Source of the DNA: Amycolatopsis sp. NBC_01488
Lineage (GTDB): Bacteria > Actinomycetota > Actinomycetes > Mycobacteriales > Pseudonocardiaceae
Length of the DNA: 64,000 bases
Direction of reading: 5' to 3'
Assembly: GCF_036227105.1 (NCBI RefSeq)
Contig: NZ_CP109434.1
Coordinates: 3,786,001-3,850,000, forward strand
This document shows positions 19,376 to 26,905 of the stretch, piece after piece. Each line of letters opens with the position of its first letter. The stretch's first letter is position 1. Position numbers and translations under genes: made by a program. The notes under the pieces are model-generated. The model was not told the origin of the DNA and did no database searches. It saw nothing but the letters and a program-made list of their open reading frames with translations.

Positions 19376-19959
19376 TCACCGACCTCTTGCACTGGTTCGG
19401 CGACCCGGCGCACTGGTCGGGCCCGGACGGCATCCCGCAGCGGCTGCTGGAGCACCTCGGCTACACCGCGTTGTCGCTGGTGATCGCGTTGGTCATCGCT
19501 GTCCCCTTGGGACTGTTCGTCGGCCACACGGGACGCGGCGGTGTCGCCTTGGTGAGCGTGGGCAACGCGATCCGCGCGCTGCCCACGCTGGGACTCGTGA
19601 CGTTCCTGTTCCTGCTCTTCACCGAAAGCGTCACCTCGACGATCATCGGGCTCGTCGTGCTGGCCGTGCCGCCGATCCTGGCCGGCACGTACGCCGGGCT
19701 GCAGGCGACCGACCACGGCGTGGTCGACGCCGCCGAGGGCGCGGCGAAGAGGGCGGCGAGCCCGGCCGCGGCGACGGCGACGTGGATGGCTTCGCTGGTG
19801 GCGACCCCGGCGGTGGCGAGCAGCCCGGCTTTCGGACCGCCGCGCATGCCGCAGCCGAGGATGAAGAGCATGTCCGGGCCCGGCGTCACCATGGCGACGA
19901 TGGTGGTGAGGACGAAGGCCAGGAGAAGGTGCGGGTCGACCGGCATGGGCCGATCCTGA
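19372..19959 (+). pseudogene. ABC permease 2 (OpuCB-like), 3'-truncated at a deletion junction
   Basis: The first ~123 codons are a normal second permease (YTALSLVIALVIAVPLGLFVG, ALPTLGLVTFLFLLF, LAGTYAGLQATDHGVVDAAEG). At about 19740 the similarity stops inside the coupling loop. The remaining frame (Ala/Pro/Arg-rich, to 19959) is the antisense of a LysE-family gene and not a permease. About 90 residues with the last helices are lost, so function is unlikely. The usual binding-protein gene is also missing downstream. Confidence 0.85.
19461..19946 (-). pseudogene. LysE/RhtB-family amino-acid exporter, 3'-truncated at the same junction
   Basis: From ATG 19946 the frame reads MPVDPHLLLAFVLTTIVAMV then TPGPDMLFILGCGMRGGPKA, continuing to VAAAGLAALFA. 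This is the unmistakable first third of a LysE/RhtB exporter (normally ~205 residues). Past about 19740 the frame is the antisense of permease 2 and only runs on to a chance stop at 19461. Real homology covers 19740-19946. The two truncated genes meet tail to tail. Confidence 0.85.
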
Positions 19960-20007
19960 CACGCGGGGTGCGTTCGGCGAACTGCTTTTCGGCGCCCGCG
20001 CGGCGCC

Positions 20008-20706
20008 ATGATGGATCCCGTGACCACCGACTACGACAGCTTCGCCGAGGCTTACGCGGCCGAGAACGAGACCAGTCTCATGAACGCCTACTACACGCTG
20101 CCCGCTGTGCTGGACCTGGCCGGGGACGTCGACGGGCGGCGGATCCTCGATGTCGGCTGTGGCTCCGGGCCGCTCTTCGCCGCGCTGCGGGAGCGTGGTG
20201 CCGTCGTGAGCGGGTGCGACGCCAGCGCCAAGATGGTCGAGGTGGCTCGCCGGAAGCTCGGCGACGGCGCGGACCTGCGGGTCGCCGACCTGGGTGAACC
20301 GCTGCCGTATCCCGATGGCGCCTTCGACGACGTCGTCGCGGCCCTGGTCCTGCACTACCTCGAGGACTGGGCCGCGCCGCTGGCCGAGATCCGGCGCGTG
20401 CTCGAGCCCGGCGGCCGGCTGATCATGGCCGTCAACCACCCGATCCTCTACAAGATGGTCCACCCCGAAGGCGACTACTTCGCCATCGCCAAGTGGACCG
20501 ACGAGTACGCCTTCGGCGTGCTCACCTACTGGCACCGGCCGCTGCACGCGATGACCGACGCCTTCACCGCGGCCGGCTTCCGCACCGCCGTGATCAGCGA
20601 ACCGCCGTTCGCGCCGGAAGCCTGCGAGCACTTCCCCGACGAACTCGCGAAGTTCCCGTCCGGGGCGTTCCTGGGCTTCCTGTTTTTCGTTCTCGAGGCC
20701 GGCTAA
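20008..20706 (+). CDS. Class I SAM-dependent methyltransferase
   Basis: A 232-residue small-molecule methyltransferase (UbiE/Methyltransf_11 type). Motif I is ILDVGCGSGPLFAAL, motif II includes DLRVADLGEPLPYPDGAFDDVVA, and LEPGGRLIMAVNHP follows. The substrate is unknown. Starts at ATG 20008, ATG 20011 or GTG 20020 are all possible, and no strong ribosome binding site decides. It is divergent from the LysE remnant. Its stop overlaps the stop of the convergent LLM gene by 4 nt. Confidence 0.88.
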   Translation: MMDPVTTDYDSFAEAYAAENETSLMNAYYTLPAVLDLAGDVDGRRILDVGCGSGPLFAALRERGAVVSGCDASAKMVEVARRKLGDGADLRVADLGEPLPYPDGAFDDVVAALVLHYLEDWAAPLAEIRRVLEPGGRLIMAVNHPILYKMVHPEGDYFAIAKWTDEYAFGVLTYWHRPLHAMTDAFTAAGFRTAVISEPPFAPEACEHFPDELAKFPSGAFLGFLFFVLEAG

Positions 20707-21662
20707 CGACGCAAGGCCGCCGCCACTCGGCCCGCGTCCTCGATGCCCCGCTCCGGCGGCTCCTCCGGCAGCGGCAGCAGCACCACCGACCCGCTCCCGG
20801 CCTCGTGAAGGGCACGCACCGCGGCCACGCACTCCTCCAGATCCCCGCACACCGCCAGCCGCGAAAGCCACGATGGGTCCAGCCCGGCGGCCAGTTCGTC
20901 CACAGTGGACGAAGAGTCCACCAGCGAGAGCAGCTCCGAAGCGAACGGCAGCCCCTCGACCTGCACCCGGGATCCCGGCGTCAACGACTCCGCGATCGTC
21001 AGCCGTGCCCGCGAAGGGTCACCCAAGGCCAGCCAGTTGTACGTCACCACCGCGTGCCCGGGAGCGTCGCCGATCGCCGCCAGCGCCGTCCGGACGAACT
21101 CCGGTGGAGACGGTTCCGCCAAGATCGTCCCGTCCGCCGACGAACCCGCCACCGCCAGCGACTTCGGACGGCGGACGCCCGCCAGCACCGGGGGCACCAC
21201 AGACGGCGGGAACACCAGCTCCACCTCGTCCAGGTCGACGTGCCTGCCCCGCATCGACACCCGGTCGCCGGCCAGGAGGCGGCGGACCGCCACCAGCGTC
21301 TCCTCCAGAGCCGCCAACTGCGAAGCCGGGTACGCGCCGATCTGGCGCATCCACGACGCCACCCCGTGGCCCAGCCCGCCGATCAGCCGGCCCGGGTGCA
21401 GCTCCGCCAGCGCCGCCAGCTCCATCGCCGCGATCGCCGGGTTGCGGGCCACCGCCGGGAGGACGCCGATGCCCACCTTGATCGTCGACGTCACCGCCAG
21501 CGCCGTCGCCACCGTCGCGATCCCGGCCGCCCAGAAGCAGTCCTCGACCAGCCAAACCTCGTCGAGACCCGCGGCCTCCGCCCGACGGGCCAGCTCGACC
21601 AGCCGGGACGGCGGCTGCTCGCGGTTGATCCGGACGCCGACGGACGAGCTCGGTGCGTACAT
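20703..21662 (-). CDS. LLM-class (luciferase-like) F420/flavin-dependent oxidoreductase
   Basis: A 319-residue TIM-barrel luciferase-like monooxygenase. LVELARRAEAAGLDEVWLVE is the N-terminal barrel segment, IKVGIGVLPAVARNPAIAAM the second, and GRLIGGLGHGVASWMRQIG the third. Most actinobacterial members use F420. AGGAG lies 7 nt before ATG 21662, fixing the start. The gene is followed head-to-tail by a GNAT gene upstream on the same strand, 11 bp away. Confidence 0.9.
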   Translation of the reverse strand: MYAPSSSVGVRINREQPPSRLVELARRAEAAGLDEVWLVEDCFWAAGIATVATALAVTSTIKVGIGVLPAVARNPAIAAMELAALAELHPGRLIGGLGHGVASWMRQIGAYPASQLAALEETLVAVRRLLAGDRVSMRGRHVDLDEVELVFPPSVVPPVLAGVRRPKSLAVAGSSADGTILAEPSPPEFVRTALAAIGDAPGHAVVTYNWLALGDPSRARLTIAESLTPGSRVQVEGLPFASELLSLVDSSSTVDELAAGLDPSWLSRLAVCGDLEECVAAVRALHEAGSGSVVLLPLPEEPPERGIEDAGRVAAALRR

Positions 21663-21673
21663 GCGAAGGCTCC

Positions 21674-22192
21674 TCAGATCCGGGAGAACGCCGGCGCGTA
21701 TTCGAACGCGCCAGCCTGGGTGGGTTGGTAGCCGGTGAGCGTGCGGGCCTGGAAGTTCTTGCCCCAGGCCGGATCCGGCGCCGCGATCGAGAGCGTCGAC
21801 GCCGTGACGAAGCCGAACCGCGCGTAGTACGCCGGGTTGCCGAGCAGGACGACCAGGCCGTACCCGAGCGCGTCCGCGGCGCCGAGCACCGCGTGCACCA
21901 GCGCCGAGCCGACGCCGGTGGCCTGGTGCCCGGGCAGCACGCCGAGCGGCCCCAGCCCGACCGCCGACGTCGTGTCCTCGCCGACGCGGGCCCGGCTGCA
22001 GCACACGTGCCCGACGACTTCGCCATCGCGGACGGCCACCAGCGACAGCGCGTCGAGCAGGTCGCCGTCCGCGCGCAGCTCGTCGACCAGTGGTGCCTCG
22101 ACCGGGGTGACGCCGGGTTCGCGCCGGAAGTCGTCGCGGTGGATCGCGTGGATCGCGGTCCGGTCGGCGGGTGTCTCACGGCGGATCAGCAC
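21674..22192 (-). CDS. GNAT-family N-acetyltransferase
   Basis: A 172-residue acetyltransferase. VLIRRETPADRTAIHAIHRD begins the fold, LGPLGVLPGHQATGVGSALV contains the acetyl-CoA pyrophosphate loop, and VVLLGNPAYYARFGF is typical of the YhbS-like branch. The GTG start is at 22192. It is transcribed just upstream of the LLM oxidoreductase and may share its operon. The acceptor is unknown. Confidence 0.87.
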   Translation of the reverse strand: MLIRRETPADRTAIHAIHRDDFRREPGVTPVEAPLVDELRADGDLLDALSLVAVRDGEVVGHVCCSRARVGEDTTSAVGLGPLGVLPGHQATGVGSALVHAVLGAADALGYGLVVLLGNPAYYARFGFVTASTLSIAAPDPAWGKNFQARTLTGYQPTQAGAFEYAPAFSRI

Positions 22193-22245
22193 GGCCCCAG
22201 CATGCCGGGGAACGCGGGCGAGGCGAAATCGTTTTCCGGGCCCGG

Positions 22246-23457
22246 TCAGGCCGCGCGCCGGCCCTCGGCGGTGGCGAGGACGGCGGGCCGCGCCGTGACG
22301 GTCGCCTTCGCGAACACCGCGATCAGCCCCACCGGGAGCACGAGCAGGGCCAGTGCCGTGCTGACGCCGGAGGTCTGGGCCAGCCGGCCGAACAGGGCGG
22401 GCCCGGCCAGCACCCCCACCTGGTGCAGCGTGGAGAACCGGGCGATGGCGACGCTCGTGTTGCCGCCGCCGTGGCCGACCGCGCCCGCGATGAGCGGGAT
22501 CACCACCGCGAGCCCGCAGCCCTGCAGCGCGAACCCGGCCAACCCGGACCACGGGTCCGGCGACAGCACTGCCACCAGCACCCCGGCCGCGGTGGCCGCC
22601 ATGCTCCACCGCAGCAGCGCCACCGGCCCGAGCACGCGGTGCACGCGGTCACCGAACATCCGGGTGGCGGTCTGCGCCAGGATGAACACGAAGTAGCCCA
22701 GCGAAGCGACGTCCGCGGTCGCGCCGCGTTGCTCGCGCAGGAACACCCCGCACCAGCTCGACACCGCGCCCTCGCACAACGCGGCCGCCGCGCCGAGACC
22801 GCCCAGCACCAGCACCGCCCGGGTCCACCCGGAAAGCAGCCCGGTCCGCGCCCGTTTCCCCGGTTCACGGCGCGTGCCGCTCCGCCGCTCGGGCAGCGCG
22901 TGCCGCCCCGCGACCAGCGCCAGCACGCACAGGACAGCGGCGACGGTGGCGAAGTGCACACCGAGCGGCACCCCGGCCCGGATGGCGACGACCGCGCCGA
23001 GCGACCCGGTCAGCGCACCGGCGCCCCACACCGCGTGCAGACTGCTGAGGAACGGGCGCCGGCCGAACTGTTCCAGCGCGACGCCCTGGGTGTTGACGGC
23101 CACGTCGAGCAGGCCGGCCACCAGACCCCACCCCAGCATCACGGCCGCCGCGGTGACGGCGCCGGGGGAGATCGCGACGAGCGCGGGGAACCACGGCACG
23201 ATCGTCGCGGTCAGCCGGACGACCGCGCGGCTGTCGAGGTAGGCCGACAGGTGCCCGGCGACCTGCATGGCGATGATCACGCCGACGGTCTGGGCGAGCA
23301 GCACCGCCCCCAGCTGCGAGAAGCTGAGGTGCAGGGCAGTGCGCAGTTCCGGGACGCGCGCGAACCACGTCCCGAGCTGGACCCCGACGACGAAGAAGAT
23401 GCCGGCCACGGCCACCCGGTGCGTGCGCAGCCGGGGCAGCGGCGTGACGTTATTCAT
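22246..23457 (-). CDS. MFS transporter (efflux type)
   Basis: A 403-residue major facilitator with about twelve hydrophobic helices and a basic central loop (RHALPERRSGTRREPGKRAR). VPELRTALHLSFSQLGAVLL and LVAGLLDVAVNTQGVALEQF resemble YfcJ/fucose-permease-like actinobacterial exporters. Its ATG overlaps the end of the glycosyltransferase gene by 8 nt, so it is the third gene of a translationally coupled operon. It may export the product or handle the precursor of the two glycosyltransferases upstream. Confidence 0.88.
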   Translation of the reverse strand: MNNVTPLPRLRTHRVAVAGIFFVVGVQLGTWFARVPELRTALHLSFSQLGAVLLAQTVGVIIAMQVAGHLSAYLDSRAVVRLTATIVPWFPALVAISPGAVTAAAVMLGWGLVAGLLDVAVNTQGVALEQFGRRPFLSSLHAVWGAGALTGSLGAVVAIRAGVPLGVHFATVAAVLCVLALVAGRHALPERRSGTRREPGKRARTGLLSGWTRAVLVLGGLGAAAALCEGAVSSWCGVFLREQRGATADVASLGYFVFILAQTATRMFGDRVHRVLGPVALLRWSMAATAAGVLVAVLSPDPWSGLAGFALQGCGLAVVIPLIAGAVGHGGGNTSVAIARFSTLHQVGVLAGPALFGRLAQTSGVSTALALLVLPVGLIAVFAKATVTARPAVLATAEGRRAA

Positions 23458-24760
23458 CGGTGCCGGTGGCCCGTGCCGGGTGGTCGAGCCCGCCGTAGCC
23501 CTGCGCTCCGGTCCACGTGCCGACCGGCACCTGGGCGTTGAACGGCTGCCCGTCCTCGCGCCGCATCGCCGGCCGCCGGTGCGCGAGGTGGACGAACACG
23601 TCGTCGAACTGGATCACCGAGCCGGCCGACGCGACGCGGTAGAGCATGTCCTCGTCCTCGCCGCCCCAGCCGCGGTAGCGCTCGTCGAACCCGCCGACCC
23701 GCTCGTACAGCTCCGGCCGGATCCACAGGCAGGCACCGGGCACGTCCCGCAGCAGCAGCCCGCGGGCCCCGGCGAGCGGCACGTCGGCCGTGCCGCGGTC
23801 GCAGCGTTCCTCGATCAGGTGGTGACTGGCCGGGGCGTCCAGCGACAGCATCTCGGTGTGCGGCAGGTGCGCGTCATGGCCGTGCTCGGCGAACCGGGCG
23901 TGGTTGCGCGCCAGGAAGTCGCGGTCGACGAGGATGTCGGCGTCGAGCAGGCACAGCGTGCGGGCGGCCCCGAGGGTCTGCCGGACGCCGGCGTTGAAGG
24001 TCCAGGACTTGTTGAACAGGCCGTGGCCGGTGACGTGCACGTAGTGGTCCACGAGCGGTTCGATCCGGCCGCGCCACCGCGGGCGGTCGTCGAACTCCAC
24101 GACGGTCACCCGGTAGTGCGGCGCCGGCATCGTCTGGTCGCGCAATGCCAGCAGGCAGGCCATCAGGTTGCGGATCCGGCCCGCGCCGTCGCGGTCGGAG
24201 ATCGGGACGACCACCAGCACGTCGTCACCGCGGCCGTCCGGTCGCGTCGCCGCCCGGCCGGTGAGCCCCGTGAGGTGCTCGAGGCCGGCGTCGTGCGCGC
24301 CGGGACCGTAGCCGGGGCCGCGGAAGTAGTTGATGTAGACGTTGTCGTCGGCGGCGTCGGCGCGCCTGCCGAGTTCGTCCGCCAGCGCCGGGTCTTCGCC
24401 GAGCAGCGTCCGCACCCGCGTCACGAGGGCGCGTTCGGCGCCGGCGTCGGTGGGGTGCGCGGCCAGCCGCCGGTAGGCGAGGTCGCCGCCCAGCCGGTCG
24501 GCGACCGGGCCGGCGACCACGCGGTAGAAGCGTTCGCTGTGCATCCAGTAGTCGGCGGCGACGTCGGGCACGGCCGGGTCGAGCGTCAGGACGACGTAGC
24601 CGGTCACCCGCGTGGCGAGGTCCCCGGTGGCCGGGACGGCTCGCCGGTAGGCCGAGGCCGCCGCGAACGTCCCGCTGCCCGCCCGCACCGGCCGGACGCG
24701 CATCGGATTCGCCGCACGCAGTTCGCACATCGGGCTGCAGTCACAGGGACGTGGTTGCAC
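23450..24760 (-). CDS. Glycosyltransferase family 2 with galactosyltransferase-type C-terminal domain
   Basis: A 436-residue GT-A transferase. DDVLVVVPISDRDGAGRIRN opens the GT2 domain near residue 178. LCLLDADILVDRDF carries the metal-binding DAD. The GWGGEDEDMLYR motif is the Glyco_transf_7C signature, also seen in polypeptide GalNAc and chondroitin-type transferases. The first ~170 residues are an extra N-terminal domain with no family I recognise. GTG 24760 overlaps the upstream gene by 20 nt. ATG 24730 is an alternative without a ribosome binding site. Confidence 0.85.
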   Translation of the reverse strand: MQPRPCDCSPMCELRAANPMRVRPVRAGSGTFAAASAYRRAVPATGDLATRVTGYVVLTLDPAVPDVAADYWMHSERFYRVVAGPVADRLGGDLAYRRLAAHPTDAGAERALVTRVRTLLGEDPALADELGRRADAADDNVYINYFRGPGYGPGAHDAGLEHLTGLTGRAATRPDGRGDDVLVVVPISDRDGAGRIRNLMACLLALRDQTMPAPHYRVTVVEFDDRPRWRGRIEPLVDHYVHVTGHGLFNKSWTFNAGVRQTLGAARTLCLLDADILVDRDFLARNHARFAEHGHDAHLPHTEMLSLDAPASHHLIEERCDRGTADVPLAGARGLLLRDVPGACLWIRPELYERVGGFDERYRGWGGEDEDMLYRVASAGSVIQFDDVFVHLAHRRPAMRREDGQPFNAQVPVGTWTGAQGYGGLDHPARATGTDE

Positions 24761-26651
24761 GGGGAATTCGCCCTTCGTCGTCCGAGGTGTGCCGGAGCAG
24801 GGCCGGCACTATGTCCGGCCAGTCCGAGGGGCGCAGTTCGTGCCCCGCGCCGTCGAGGATCCGCACCGTGGCCCCGGGGATGGCCGCCGCCAGCGCGTGG
24901 GCGTGGGCGACGGGGTGGATCGGGTCCGCGGCGCCGTGGACCACCAGCGTCGGCGCGGTGATCCGGCCGAGCCGGGGCCGCCACGGCGTGCCGTGGTCGA
25001 GGTAGGCGTGGTTGCCCGCGGACTCGGCCGTCCCGCCCGCGCGGTCGAACACGCGGCCCGCGACCCGCCGGCTCGCGTGCTCGTCGATCTCCCGGCCCGG
25101 CCCGGCGAGCGGGCGCGCCCCGGCCACCAGGTGCTCGACCACGGACTCGCGGTCCGCCCAGTCCGGCGGTTCGACGTCGGCCAGCTCGGTCAGCACCCGC
25201 AGGGCCGGCGGCGCCAGGTCGGGACCGTCCGGGCCCTCGCCGGGGCTGGTGGCCACCAGCGTCAGGGAGGCGACGCGCGCGGGTTCGGCCAGGGCGGCGA
25301 CCTGCGCGATCATGCCGCCCAGCGAGATCCCCACGACGTGCGCGCGGGCGACGCCGAGCGCGTCGAGCACGCCGAGCGCGTCGGCCGCCAGGTCCCGCAG
25401 GTCGTAGGGCGGCTCGCCCGGCGGGTAGCTCGTGGAGCGGCCGGTGTCGCGGTGGTCGTAGCGGATGACGTACCGCGAGCCGCCGGCGAGCAGTTCGCAG
25501 AACTCGGCGTCCCACGCCAGCATCGACGCGGACGCCCCGGCCACCAGGAGGATCGCCGGCTCGCGCGGGTCCCCGAAGGTCTGCACGCAGAGGTCGACGC
25601 CGTTGGCCCGCACGATCCGGTCGCGGGACGGCACGTCGGCTGTCGGCGGCAGATCGTCGGCCAGGTCCCGGAAGAGCGCGGCGTACGCGGCCCGCTCCGC
25701 CTGCATGCTGTGCGCGCGCCGCACGTGCGCCTGCCCCCGCCGCCACAGCCGGCGGGCGAGCACCTCGTCGCCGAGCAGGCGCCGCACCTGCGCGCGCAGG
25801 CCGGCCGGCCCGGCGAACACCAGCCCGGTCACCTCGTGCTCGACCAGGCACGTGTTGCCGGGGATGTCCCGGACGACGACCGGGCAGCCGACGTCCATCG
25901 CCTCGAGCAGCGAGTTCGGGCTGCACTCCGACGTCGAGGTGTTGAGCACCGCGGTCGCCTCGCGCATCGCGGCGTGCAGGTCGTCGCGGGCCAGCGTGCC
26001 GACGTACCGCACGGCGGGGCTGTCCCCGCACCGCCGCTGCACGAGGGCTTCGAAGTCCTCGTCGTAGGACACCCCGGCGATGACGAGCAGGACGTCGTGG
26101 CCCTCGGCGTGCAGCTGCTTGACGCAGTCGACGGCGAGCAGCGGATCCTTGACCGGCCGCAGGCCCGAGGGCAGGAGCAGCAGCTTGACGTCCTCGCCGA
26201 CGCCCAGCGCGCGACGCAGCGAATAGGCCGACGGCGTGGTGCGCACGCCCTGCGGGATGACCCGCACCTTGTCCGCGACCTGCGGCCACAGTGTCCGGCA
26301 GCGCCGAGCGAAGTCGTCGTTGAACGCCACCAGCGCCGCGGCCCGTTCGACGGCCTCGGTCATCTGCGCGTGGAACTCCGGCTCCAGGGCGTATTCGTTG
26401 AGGTCGGTGCCGCCCAGGGCCAGCACGTACGGCAAGCCCGTTTCGGCGAACCTGCTGCCACTGAGCAGGGCGTGCGTGCCGACCAGCGCGACGGCCCGGT
26501 GTTCTTCGGCGACCGCGGTCAGCTCGGCGGCATCGGCGGGTGGCGCGAACAGAACGGAACAGCCGCTCGCGGACAAATGGTCGGCGATCCGCCGGGTCGT
26601 CGTGTCGCCGCCGCTGGCCGCCGGGCTGTGGAGCAGGGCTAGCAGATTCAT
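24741..26651 (-). CDS. Fusion: GT4-type glycosyltransferase + alpha/beta hydrolase
   Basis: One 636-residue frame carries two enzymes. Residues 1 to ~340 are a GT-B glycosyltransferase: LPSGLRPVKDPLLAVDCVKQ (donor domain) and STSECSPNSLLEAMDVGCPVVVRDIPG (nucleotide-sugar segment). After a short linker, residues ~355-620 form a hydrolase like aclacinomycin methylesterases. It has IRYDHRDTGRST, the nucleophile elbow VGISLGGMIAQ, the Asp in VHGAADPIHP and the His in GAGHEL, so the triad looks complete. It heads a coupled operon with a GT2 enzyme and an MFS transporter. Start ATG 26651. Confidence 0.85.
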   Translation of the reverse strand: MNLLALLHSPAASGGDTTTRRIADHLSASGCSVLFAPPADAAELTAVAEEHRAVALVGTHALLSGSRFAETGLPYVLALGGTDLNEYALEPEFHAQMTEAVERAAALVAFNDDFARRCRTLWPQVADKVRVIPQGVRTTPSAYSLRRALGVGEDVKLLLLPSGLRPVKDPLLAVDCVKQLHAEGHDVLLVIAGVSYDEDFEALVQRRCGDSPAVRYVGTLARDDLHAAMREATAVLNTSTSECSPNSLLEAMDVGCPVVVRDIPGNTCLVEHEVTGLVFAGPAGLRAQVRRLLGDEVLARRLWRRGQAHVRRAHSMQAERAAYAALFRDLADDLPPTADVPSRDRIVRANGVDLCVQTFGDPREPAILLVAGASASMLAWDAEFCELLAGGSRYVIRYDHRDTGRSTSYPPGEPPYDLRDLAADALGVLDALGVARAHVVGISLGGMIAQVAALAEPARVASLTLVATSPGEGPDGPDLAPPALRVLTELADVEPPDWADRESVVEHLVAGARPLAGPGREIDEHASRRVAGRVFDRAGGTAESAGNHAYLDHGTPWRPRLGRITAPTLVVHGAADPIHPVAHAHALAAAIPGATVRILDGAGHELRPSDWPDIVPALLRHTSDDEGRIPRATTSL

Positions 26652-26852
26652 TTCACCAACTCCGGCCGCCGGATTCCGGTGCTCGGGAAACGCGCTTCGG
26701 TCCACGGAAAGCTTGGCGGAACACCGGGGTCCCGGACTTCTCCTCGATTGCCGGGAATGGTGATCGGAACGGGGGGACCAGTTTTTCGGGAACCAGCTGC
26801 GGCAATTCCGGCCGCCGCGGGCGTCGTCATGACGAATCGGGCGGAAAAACCA

Positions 26853-26888
26853 GGAAGGCCACCTCGAATTCCTTCGAGGTGGCCTTCC
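26853..26888. terminator. Terminator after kgd
   Basis: GGAAGGCCACCTCGAA at 26853-26868 pairs perfectly with 26873-26888, a 16-bp stem with a 4-nt loop. It lies 18 nt past the kgd stop. Upstream of it, TCGTCATGACGA (26824-26835) is a 12-bp palindrome that may serve the divergent glycosyltransferase promoter region. Confidence 0.9.
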
Positions 26889-26905
26889 CGGGACGGCTCA
26901 GGCGA

